Origin: Leptobrachium leishanense
Taxonomy: Eukaryota; Chordata; Amphibia; Anura; Megophryidae
DNA length: 64,000 bases
Assembly: GCA_009667805.1 (NCBI GenBank)
Contig: CM019063.1
Coordinates: forward strand, 192,213,871 to 192,277,870
Reading direction: 5' to 3'
Shown here: in pieces, positions 48,236 through 57,430 of the stretch
Layout: the number at the start of each line of letters is the position of its first letter
How positions within the stretch are numbered: position 1 is the first letter of the stretch
Notes under the pieces: model-generated
The model's input: the letters and a program-made list of their open reading frames with translations, nothing else
Told to the model about the DNA's origin: nothing
Database searches by the model: none
Program-made: the position numbers and the translations under genes

Positions 48236-48502
48236 ATGGCCAGCTATGCCAACTACAAGAGGGACACGCTGAGATACATATTAGAGTGCCGTGGAGGAAT
48301 CGCCGGCACCAAAAACAAGAAAGCCCTGGTCAAGGAGCTTACAAGGATGGACCAGTGAATGGTAAGAACCCCAACCCCGACTCCGGCCACTGAAGATCAC
48401 CTCCGAAAGAAAGCTCGAGCAATATTAGAGATATGCGGCACCACCCCCTCCGAAGCCGCAGTTGTACAACTGATGATGGACCTCCAAGAAGATGAGGAGT
48501 GA
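48236..48502 (+). pseudogene. gag N-terminal remnant
   Basis: 48236-48358 encodes 40 residues (MASYANYKRDTLRYIL..) with a SAP-like pattern, as at the start of some amphibian gypsy gag proteins, and ends at a TGA. 48359-48502 continues after the stop with DHLRKKARAILEICGTT and an acidic stretch, then another TGA. Broken; it places the element near Ty3/gypsy. Confidence 0.55.
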
Positions 48503-48586
48503 GATAAGGAGCGCCAACACCAGCTGCGGTTGGCCGAGCTCCAAGCAACATGGACAGAATACCCCACCCCTGAAACCTAGCCCTGG

Positions 48587-50090
48587 GAGGAGGTTGACAG
48601 CCCGCCTGAATCTACACCCCCCAGCGATCCTTTTATGGGGACTTACAGCTTGTCTGGAGCTTCATGGGAGGAACCCGCACTCCCCAGCGATACTTGGGAG
48701 GAGATTTACAGCTTGCCTGGAATTTCCATCAAGGAAGCTACACCCCCCACAGTCTGCCACGAGGAGCAGACAGATGTTCCCCCCGGGCTGGTTTGCCCGC
48801 AACCTTTGATCCCACCGGAGATGGAGGACGCCATCCTCCCGCAAGACGACACTGTGTCAGTGTCTATCCCCCCAGCTGAAGTGCTGGCGACGGGGCAGAG
48901 CGCCGATGCCCTCTGCCCACCTTTCATAATGGTCACATCGGACTCAGGAGAGGATCCCCCCGGGCTGGTTTTCCCACAGCCCATGACCCCACCGGAGATG
49001 GAGGATGCCATCCTCCTGCCAGAAGACACTTTGTCAGTGTCTATCCCCCCAGCTGAAGCGCTGGTGACAGGGCAGAGCGCCGCTGGCCTCTGCCCACTCC
49101 CCAAGTTGCACCAAGACGACCCGAGCAAGGATCTCCACAGGCTGCCGGCCCAGCAATGAATGACCCCACCGAGAATGGAGTACACCATTCTCCCGCCCGG
49201 AGACAAGTCCCCAGCATCTACCCCTCCAGCGGAAGCGCTGGCAACAGGGCAGAGCGCCGCTGGCCTCTGCCCACCTTTTTCGGTCTGCACAGAAGATTTC
49301 GGTGAGGACTCCCAGGGGCTGCCGGCCCCGCAGCCGACGACCCTACCCCGACTGGAGGTAAACTGTTTCCCGTATATTACACCCATCCCCCCAGCAGAAG
49401 AGCTGGCAATGGGGCAGAGTGCCGCTGGCCTCTGCCCACCACCCAACTTGTGCCCAGAGGATCCAGGCAAGTTTTTCAAGAAGGTGCTACCCTCCGGACC
49501 AATGGCTCCCCTGAGAATGGAGGGCGCCATTCTCCCACAAGGAGGCACTTCCCCAGCATCCACCCCCCCAGCAGAAGCGCTGGCTATGGGGCAGAGCATT
49601 TCCAACCTCTGCCCATCCTCCCAACCCTTTAGGCTGGAGGCCTCTTGCCTCACCTATTCCTCTCAACGGCTGGCCAGAGCACCAGGGGCACATGCAGTTG
49701 GGACACGTTCCCCCAGGGTTATTGATACCCTGGGAGAAGGTACAGGCGGTACCTCTCCCCAACAGCGAGACACTTCCCCAGGAGGGGACACCAACAAAGG
49801 ATTACACCAGCGACACGCCGGGCCCCAGAGTATAGGGCACCCCTCGGACAGCGGGCCAGCCCACAAGGACAAGTGGAGAAACCCAGGGGCTCGCCTCCTC
49901 CCGACAGACTATGGACCCACACCCAGGCATACCCTGTGGCGACCGTTGGACCCCACTGGTGATGCTTGTGCGCCAGCACCCTGGAACTTTGAGGATGGCG
50001 CAGAAAAAAAGGACAAGGTGAGAAGTCTCGTCAGTGGCAAGAGATCCGTTTGGGATCTAAGCTTGCCCTGCAGTTCTGGAAGGGGGGACA
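48587..50090 (+). pseudogene. proline-rich 59-residue repeat region
   Basis: One frame, 48635-49156 and 49160-50090, interrupted by a single TGA at 49157. It contains five copies of a 59-residue unit built on PPAEALATGQSAAGLCPP plus a P-E/R-MEDAILP segment. DNA spacing of the GGGCAGAG core is 176, 177, 165 and 177 bp (starts near 48893, 49069, 49246, 49411, 49588), so length changes kept the frame. The C-terminal part (from about 49680) is unrelated and runs to the purine tract. No known function. Confidence 0.65.
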
Positions 50091-50925
50091 TATGTCATGG
50101 AGCTGATGTAATGCTCCATGCTTCGAACCCCAAGAGACTTTATGTTCATTTATATCATGTGTTTTTAAATATATTTTACATCGTTTGGTTTTAGTTTAAT
50201 TTAGTTTAGTGTAAAATGGCGTAGCTTTGGTTTTAAAAATACTTATATTCCTGTAGGTAAATGTGTTTTTGTGTAAAACAGTAAACAAGCTTTACTGCTG
50301 TGTAATTTATGCACCAGGGCTTTTTCCATTATCTAGCTGCATGTTTAATTCAAGGAATCTCTGATAGTGTGTGTTTAATCTGATGTGTTAGAACAATGGA
50401 TGTACAAATGTTGTGTGAGCTGAAAGGCTAGAGAATGTAAAGAATGTTTATTGTAAATAACTGACCTAATGTAATTAGTATGGGTATGCAAATTATGACT
50501 GTTGGACTTCAGCATAAATGGTGGTTGTTCATTGAAAAGACAGAGAACTCTCAGAGCTCAGAGAGAGAGGATCCTGTTTTAAAGCATACAGCCCCGCCTG
50601 GTGTCTTTATTACAAACTACGCTACACTCCACACTCACCCTCAGAAGGCAGAGAGCGGCCTTCTCGAGATTCCTAACGGCTCCAGGGCAGAGGAACAGAA
50701 GCAGGCAGGTCAAGCCGCTCGAGGCGCTGAGGACAGCGCTCCCAGTAGCCGGGCTGACTGCAACGAAGGGGTGTCTGGAGAGCCAGGACAGACGGAAGGG
50801 AACGGTTCCTTCACACTAGCCATTTTAGCGTCTCTGTTTTAGCGGCAGTATTGTAATACTGCCCTGTAATGGCTCTGGTAAGTTTTAAAACCGCTTAAGT
50901 GACTACCAACTTTGTAATATAGCCC

Positions 50926-51670
50926 TATGTGTTGTAAGTATTATTCATTTTTATCCTTTTTCTTTGGGGGGTTGCAGTGGTGGTTGAAGATCACTGCCTC
51001 ACCAGTGATTAATCTTTAACCCAATAATTCGGGTTAGGGATTAAGGGCAACATGTTAATGGTTAACTGGGGAGCATAATCAGAGTTCCCACATTTACTTT
51101 ACTTTTGTAAGACTAGACCCCTAACTGAAACAATAAAAAATATTAGTTGACAAACTCTTTCAACACTTCCAAAATAATAATGATACATTTGGTATATTAT
51201 TTGAATACTAGTATTGACCACTAGAAGACAATCACTTGAAATGGCATTGTAACTGTGATCCTTTAGTGCCACCTAGTGGTTAGAATGGAGAGTCCGACTC
51301 ATTCTCGTAAGAATACTGACCACTATGCTCCTTATTGCATTTGTAGTATTTCTTCATGAAGAGGATGAACAGACCCATGGTGCAGAGTTAGTCTGCAAAG
51401 ATCACACAGTATTTTTGCATGTGAGTGGATGACTCTGGAATGTCAAACTGTTCACTCTGTAACCTTTTTCCAATTGGAAACCCAAGGTCTCTGACCTCCT
51501 TGTATTAGAGGTAAAGTGTATCATAAATTAAGTTCATACTCCAGCCCACCAATATTTATGGCCTACAATTCCCAGAATTCTTTTTATACATTAGAAGGCC
51601 AGAGAATCATGGGAGTTGCAGTTCCACAAAATCAGGGGTTGAGAGTCGATATCCCTACTCTAAATGGACC
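50926..51670. other. spacer, no gene seen
   Basis: 0.75 kb without recognisable genes. An inverted AATTCCCAGAATTC-type and GAGAATCATGGGAGTTGCAG phrase near 51565-51620 is a short common repeat. Confidence 0.5.
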
Positions 51671-51770
51671 CTATATACCAGGGGTCAGCAACCTTTTACA
51701 TACCAAGTGCCTTTTTTTAAACCATCAGACAACCGAGTGCCAGTGCACAACAGCGCTCCATAGTGTTAGT

Positions 51771-52432
51771 TAGGGATGTGCATGGCTGAAAAATTAGTTT
51801 AGTTTCGTTACGTTTTTAAATCATTTAGTTTTCGTAACGTATTTCGTTTCGGATCGATTTGAAATTCCGAATGGATTCAAATTTCATATATCAATGCGTT
51901 AGTTGATATCAATTCGAATTTTGGATCATTAGATAACACTCCAATTAGTCAAATTTTGCTGTTAAAAGAAAAGCTAGGGTTAAATTAGAGTTAAATTTTA
52001 AGCTGTGCCACAGATTTAGTATTTGAGTCAAATTAAACGGTGAAACTAAATTAATTTGTTTCATAAAGTCCTTTGCCGACTATTACTTGTATTGTAAGTT
52101 AAGATCAATACGATAGTTCATTTCAGATTTGGTAGTTGATATCAATTTGATAGTTCATTTCAAATTCAATAGTTGATATCAATTTCTTAGTTCATTTCAA
52201 ATTCAATAGTTGATATCAATTTGATAGTTCATTTCAAATTCAATGGTTGATATTAGTTATTCAAACTTTTCTTTTATGATGATGACACAGTGTAAAACTA
52301 AATAAATTCGTTATATACTGTTTTGTTTCGAATTTGTATCGTATCCATTCATTATTCGGAAGTACTTCTGAATACAAATGATCAAATTTCGTTCCAAATT
52401 CCAAATTTTTCCGAAACGAATGTACATCTCTA
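51771..52432. mobile_element. nested hAT MITE, 662 bp
   Basis: It starts TAGGGATGTGCATGG and ends ATGTACATCTCTA, flanked by a perfect 8-bp duplication GTGTTAGT (51763-51770, 52433-52440). Inside are GATATCAATTTGATAGTTCA-type tandem phrases at about 52130-52250. Inserted near the left end of the larger hAT element. Confidence 0.92.
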
Positions 52433-52489
52433 GTGTTAGTTAGATTTGGATTTTTATACTCATAGTTGTACTGCTAATAGTAAGAATTT

Positions 52490-53045
52490 TATGTAACAGC
52501 AGAGCCCAGAATTTTATACACCCAGAGAGACCCCAGAATTTCAAATACCCGGACAGACCCCAGAATTTTATGTACCAGCAGAGCCCAGAATTTGAAATAA
52601 CCAGCAGAGCCCAGAATTTGATATAACCGGCAGAGCCCAGAATTAGATTTACCAGCAGAGCCCAGAATTTGATATACCCAGCAGAGCCCAGAATTTGATA
52701 TACCCAGCAGAGCCCAGAATTTGATATACCCAGCAAAGCCCAGAATTTGATATACCCAGCAAAGCCCAGAATTTGATATACCAGTAGAGCCCAGAATTTA
52801 ATATACCCAGCAGAGCCCAGAATTTGATATACCCAGCAGAGCTCAGATTTTGATATACCCAGCAGAGCCCAGATTTTGATATAGCCAGCAGAGCCCAGAA
52901 TTTAATATAACCAGCAGAGCCCAGATTTTGATATAACCAGCAGAGCCCAGAATTTGATATACCCAGCAGAGACCAGAATTTGCTATACCCAGAAGAGCCC
53001 AGATTTGGATATACCCAGCAGAGCCCAGATTTTGATATACCCAGA
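52490..53045. repeat. 24-25 bp minisatellite
   Basis: About 22 units of CAGCAGAGCCCAGAATTTGA plus TATACC, with TAACC and ATTTTGA variants. Minus-strand open frames across it (up to 137 codons, GYIKFWALL repeats) are products of the periodicity and not genes. Confidence 0.92.
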
Positions 53046-53261
53046 CAGACCTCCTCCCACATGCTCCTCTGAGCTCCTGCATGCTGCCGTCACCTTCTTC
53101 TGATCTGTAGCCTGTGACGCGAACCCACGAGATCTAGGCAGTAGGCTGCGTCACAGCCTTCACAAGTGGATGGGTGACAGCCGCTCACTCGTGCCAGCAG
53201 AGACAGACTCACGTGCCACGCCAGGCATGCATTCTGGGGGTTGTCGACCCCTGCTATATAC

Positions 53262-54004
53262 TATCATAAATTACCTTGGAGACCTTATTTATTGTTTTGA
53301 TTCGGAATATTGGATGCATCTCATATATTCTTCCGTTTCCGATATTAAAAACTCTTACATTGCATGAAGAAAAAAAAGAAAAACACAATTCGCGATTAAC
53401 ATTACATGTAAAGTGCAGGAGCAGGGTTACTGTTTTTGCTTGCAAAGCGTTAATCCTATTTCTTATAAAAGAGTGCCAATAACTAATGTAACGTTAAACA
53501 AAGTAAAATTTAAATAGAAAAAAAATATTTAATTAATAGAGCAATATAACTAGACAACCCCCTGGCAGCACTTTGGGTGAGACTGGAGCTCATGTGGTGA
53601 AGGTAATAGCACACGTTGCCCTGTTTCCTTTGTGAGATAAATGACTACAGACTTAGCACCAACATTTTTTAATTTGGCACCAACCAAGGTCAAACGGTTC
53701 TCTTTTGAAAAATGTGTTTCAAAGAAAAGTGGAGCACCACGCCCAAATACAATATCCTCGATCCAACACAAATCCGGTCGATGTATACCTCAATAGTGGT
53801 TTCCCCAATAAACCAAAAAATAGACAGAAGTCCGAAGATTACATAGAATAGGTGAAGCGCACTCAGTCCAGTGAGAATATGTCACATACACTTTGATGTT
53901 CTTTTTCAAATCTTCTTTTTTATCTCCATGGAACATATGGAAAATAAACATTAAGTAAAAACAATGGTGCAGATTGGTTCTATACTTTCAATTATATATA
54001 TATA
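53262..54004. other. spacer, no gene seen
   Basis: 0.74 kb. Text at 53550-53900 has the look of a retroelement untranslated region but matched nothing I could name. Confidence 0.45.
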
Positions 54005-54120
54005 AAGTGGCAAGAAAAAGTATGTGAACCCTTTGGGATTACGTGGAGTTTTGCATGAATTGGTCATAAAATGTGCTCTGATCTTCATCTAAGTCACAAC
54101 AATTTGAAAAACACAGTCTG
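54005..54120 (+). mobile_element. isolated Tc1 terminal repeat fragment
   Basis: AGTGGCAAGAAAAAGTATGT through CACAGTCTGCT is the outer 115 bp of the Tc1 family found at 17793 and 54386, ending abruptly at the T repeat. Confidence 0.85.
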
Positions 54121-54175
54121 CTCAACGCGCATTTCCTTGCTGAACTAACAGCAGTTTCATCAGGAGCTCCTGATA
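54121..54175 (-). ncRNA. hammerhead-ribozyme-like motif, core intact
   Basis: On the minus strand: CTGATGA (54157-54163), a TGCTG/CAGCA stem II with a six-base loop, GAAA (54132-54135), a minimal stem III and GTT, then GAGC that pairs with GCTC before the core. Compared with copy 2 the stem II loop differs while the stem is kept. Stem I lies at the junction with the Tc1 fragment. Confidence 0.5.
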
Positions 54176-54384
54176 CAAAAAAAACTTTTTTGCCAGTGAG
54201 GCTACCAATGTTGATCTAATGGATGGTTTTGACATCCAAGGCTTGAATTCAATATTGACGGTGTCAGCATGGTGTTTATAACTGTCTAAACCAGCTTCTA
54301 AGATAGCTTGGTCTGAACTAATTGAAACTAGTAGACAGAATATTGTCAAGCACTGCTAAAGAGACTTGAATTCAAGGCCAATAT
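54121..54384 (-). mobile_element. Penelope-like terminal repeat T, copy 3
   Basis: Reverse orientation relative to copy 2 (matches about 19785-20000 and 19380-19430), compact because an internal part is missing. It ends TATTGGCCTTGAATTCAAG directly against the Tc1 at 54386, just as copy 2 begins TATTGGTCTTGAATTCA directly after the Tc1 at 19376. Confidence 0.55.
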
Positions 54385-54385
54385 A

Positions 54386-56013
54386 CAGTGGCAAGAAAAA
54401 GTATGTGAACCCTTTGGGATTACGTGGAGTTTTGCATGAATTGGTCATAAAATGTGCTTTGATCTTCATCTAAGTCACAACAATTTGAAAAACACAGTCT
54501 GCTTAAAATAATACAACACAAACATTATATGTTTTCATGTGTTTATTGAACATAACATGTAAACATTCACAGTGCAGGGTGGAAAAAATATATGTGAACC
54601 CCTAGCCTAATGACTTCTCCAAGAGCTAATTGGAGCCAGGAGTGAGCCAACCTTGAGTCTAATCAGTGTGATATTATTAGATGTGTTGCTGAAAGCTGTC
54701 CTGCCCTTTAAAAACACACACACCAGTTTTGGGTTTACTGGTTTCAAGAAGCAATGCCTAATGTGAACCATGCCTCGCAGAAAAGAGCTCTCAGAAGACC
54801 TACGATCAAGAATTGTTGACTTGCAGGACGCTGGAAAGGGTTACAAAAGTATTTCCAAAAGCCTTGATGTTCATGTGTCCACGGTTAGACAGACTGTCTA
54901 CAAATGGAGAAAGTTCATCACTTTTGCTACTCTCCCTAGGCATGGTCGTCCTGTAAAGATGACTGCGAGAGCACAGCGCAGAATGCTTAATGAGGTAAAG
55001 AAGAGTCCTAGAGTGTCAGCTAAAGACTTACAGAAATCTCTGGCACATGCTAACATTTTTGTTGACACATCTACAATAAGGAAAACATTAAACAAGAATG
55101 GAGTACATGGGAGGACACCACGGAGGAAGCCATTGCTGTCCAAAAAGAATAAAAGCAGCACGTTTGAAGTTTGCAAAAGAGCACCTGGATGTTACACAGC
55201 ACTACTGGCAAAATATTCTGTGGACCGATGAAACCAAAATTGAGTTGTTTGGAAAAAAAACACAACGCTATGTGTGGAGAAAAAAAGGCACAGCACACCA
55301 ACATCAAAACCTCATCCCCACTGTAAAACATGGCGGAGGGAGCATCATGGTTTGGGGCTGCTTTGCTGCCTCAGGGCCTGGACGGATTGTTGTCATTGAT
55401 GGAAAAATGAATTCCAGAGTTTATCACGACATTTTGCAGGAAAACGTAAGACCATCTGTCCGCCAACTGAAGCTACGCAGAGGATGGGTGATGCAACAGG
55501 ACAATGACCCAAAGCATACAAGTAATTCAACAAAAGAATGGCTTCAACAAAACAAAATACGCCTTCTGGAGTGGCCCAGTCAGAGTCCTGACCTCAACCC
55601 GATTGAAATGCTGTGGCATGACCTTAAGAGAGCGAATCACACCAGACATCCCAAGAATATTGCTACACTGAAACAGTTTTGTGAAGAGGAGTGGTCCAAA
55701 ATTACTCCAGATCGTTGTGCAGGTCTGATCTGCAACTACAGGAAACGTTTGGTTGAGGTTATTGCTGCCAAAGGAGGGTCAACCAGTTATTAAGTCCAAA
55801 GGTTCACATACTTTTCCCACCCTGTACTGTGAATGTTTACATGTTCTGTTCAATAAAAACATGAAAACATACAATGTTTGTGTTGTATTATTTTAAGCAG
55901 ACTGTGTTTAACAAATTGTTGTGCCTTACATGAAGATCGGAGCACATTTTATGACCAATTCATGCAAAACTCCACGTAATCCCAAAGTGTTCACATACTT
56001 TTTCTTGCCACTG
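54386..56013 (+). mobile_element. Tc1 element, copy 2
   Basis: Ends CAGTGGCAAGAAAAAGTATG and inverse with TA flanks and about 200-bp inverted repeats. Close relative of 17793-19376 but much better preserved. Confidence 0.93.
54770..55793 (+). pseudogene. Tc1 transposase with one frameshift
   Basis: Two overlapping open pieces: 54770-55231 starts [16 protein letters not shown] and carries the helix-turn-helix regions and GRPVKMT hook; 55098-55793 carries the catalytic Asp in LWTDETKIELFG, Asp in [13 protein letters not shown], Glu in [15 protein letters not shown] and the normal C-terminus (KGGSTSY). The single break lies in a short A-rich stretch near 55150-55156, where this copy has a different base count from the copy at 18540. 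Apart from that the gene looks complete. DD34E Tc1 family. Confidence 0.92.
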
Positions 56014-56041
56014 TATATATAACGACTGCACACTCACAGAA

Positions 56042-56167
56042 GAACCCCAACTGGTTCTAGTGTATAATGCCTTACGGGTATTTGTTTCTCATTCACAGGT
56101 TAATGGGTCGCTGTCAATGAGAAGCAAATACCCATAAGGTGTTATACACTAGAGCCAGTTGGGGTTC
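56042..56167. repeat. 57-bp inverted repeat
   Basis: GAACCCCAACTGGTTCTAGT at the left and its inverse at the right; arms of 57 bp with about six mismatches separated by 12 bp. Possibly a small foldback element or an RNA hairpin source. No target duplication seen. Confidence 0.8.
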
Positions 56168-56760
56168 TCTTTTGAGTCCAGATATCTGCCCCTAGCAATA
56201 CCCCTTGCCCCACCCAAAAAGGAATATTTGACAAAGTCAAAAGGGGTTATTCGCAAAGCACCAAACTTGACACCGAAGGACACCGAACATTTCCCCGTAT
56301 ATGGTGCAATATCGGGGCAGTTCGTCTAATCACAAAGCTATCAATTTTTCAAATACTGGCAAATTGATGGCGACATACAGTGGAGTTCAGGTCAAAAAGC
56401 TGGTAACAAGCGCTAGCATTAATTTCCATCGGCTCCAGTGAAAAGAAAGGCTGATGTATCTTGAAACAGCCGGTATATCTTGAAATGGGTCCTCAATGGG
56501 GAAGCAGAAAAGAGAAAAACTGTTCTGTGTAGACTGTTGTATCACAGTCAAAATAAATGAGTAAAAGAGGTTATACTCACATTTTTCAGTGCCAGTTTTG
56601 AAAAACGGCACCAAACGACAAGCAATCGGTGACTTTAACGAGGGACACCGATTCCCCTTCTTGAGATCGATCCAGGTATCAGGAATCCCAATGAGGGAAG
56701 GAAGATGTCTTTCCCAGGATACATTCGATTTAATCACCAAGAGACACTCAAGATGATAAA
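56168..56760. other. spacer, no gene seen
   Basis: Contains AAGGGGTTATTCGCAAAGCA near 56240, which resembles a DNA-transposon end, without a clear partner. No open frame recognised. Confidence 0.45.
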
Positions 56761-56796
56761 ATCTATATTCAGTTTATTTCAAATCAGTAATAAAAT

Positions 56797-56842
56797 TACA
56801 CCTCAAATGCGTTTCGCTGGATGCAGCTTCATCCGTGGGTGT
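56797..56842 (-). ncRNA. hammerhead-like motif, one core change
   Basis: On the minus strand: CACCCA, then CGGATGA (core CTGATGA with T changed to G), stem II GCTG-CATC-CAGC, GAAA, then CGCATT. TGAGGTG downstream pairs with CACCCA with one bulged A, giving a six-pair stem I. It lies in front of the Penelope-like coding relic but in opposite orientation. Confidence 0.45.
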
Positions 56843-57430
56843 CAGTGCAGTTCCCCACAGTTCGGCGATCTTTGGTAGTCTAATTGTTTTTCTATTCACG
56901 GAATACCGAACTGCACCAAAGTGAGGGCAAAATTACTTGATTTTCGGTGATTCAGTTCAACAGGTTTACACAGTTGACTAGAGAGGAAAAAGATTTTTAG
57001 AGGCAAGGAAGTCCTAAAAAAATTGCAGGAATGAAAATGCCAGACACGTATTGGGGACGTCGACCCCAGGGAACATGCCCTGTGTATGATAAACAAAAAA
57101 GTACAGCCAAAAGGGCTAATCGTATTTTAAAGTAAGCGTATAAACAGGCTCTGAATACTGACTGGTCCAACCTGTTAACATCATCTCATATTCAAACCGA
57201 AAGAGATTCTAAACTGATTAGATTGATGGGAAACTACGATGCAGGTTGGAAACCAGTCAGGATAACTTGGAACGGTTCTGGCCCATTTTAATTCAGGATA
57301 CACAACTAAAACATGTACTAAGCCCGAGACCATCAATGACGGCAAGACGAAATATGAACATCGGTGACAGACTTATTCACAGTCACTTCACTACAGGACC
57401 AGCTCATTGTCAACATCAAAATAACTGGTT

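Larger units (their letters stand above)
47622..50815 (+). mobile_element. non-autonomous LTR retrotransposon
   Basis: Flanked by a perfect 5-bp duplication CTAGC (47617-47621, 50816-50820). The 3' LTR is 50092-50815 (TGTCATGG..TTCACA); the 5' LTR matches it from 47622 to 48229 and then stops, so a deletion removed its 3' 115 bp, the primer site and part of the leader. A purine tract GGAAGGGGGGACA lies just before the 3' LTR. The interior has gag-type N-terminal text and a proline-rich repeat region, but no protease, RT or integrase. Confidence 0.88.
47512..50925. mobile_element. MITE interrupted by an LTR element
   Basis: GGGCACTATTACAAAGTTGGT (47512, in two overlapping phrases) and ACCAACTTTGTAATATAGCCC near 50905-50925 are imperfect inverted ends, flanked by TAT on both sides. 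The LTR element 47622-50815 sits inside. Without it the MITE is only about 0.2 kb. Confidence 0.65.
51679..53253. mobile_element. hAT-like element with internal minisatellite
   Basis: Ends CAGGGGTCAGCAACC and GGTTGTCGACCCCTG, flanked by a perfect 8-bp duplication CTATATAC (51671-51678, 53254-53261). No transposase. It contains a nested hAT MITE (51771-52432) and the minisatellite at 52490-53045. Confidence 0.9.

Noticed and set aside
48706..49653. 315-codon minus-strand frame opposite the 59-residue repeats
   Set aside because: Antisense shadow of a repeat with 177-bp (3n) periodicity; openness on both strands follows from the GC-rich unit.
52440..53082. Minus-strand frames of 79-137 codons reading GYIKFWALLGISNSGLC repeats
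   Set aside because: They come from the 24-25 bp minisatellite inside a non-autonomous hAT element; no start context or family match.
56240..56980. Another CAGGGTTATTC-type (S) element
   Set aside because: GGGGTTATTCGCAAAGC at 56243 resembles the S ends, but no matching inverse end or 3-bp duplication could be found.
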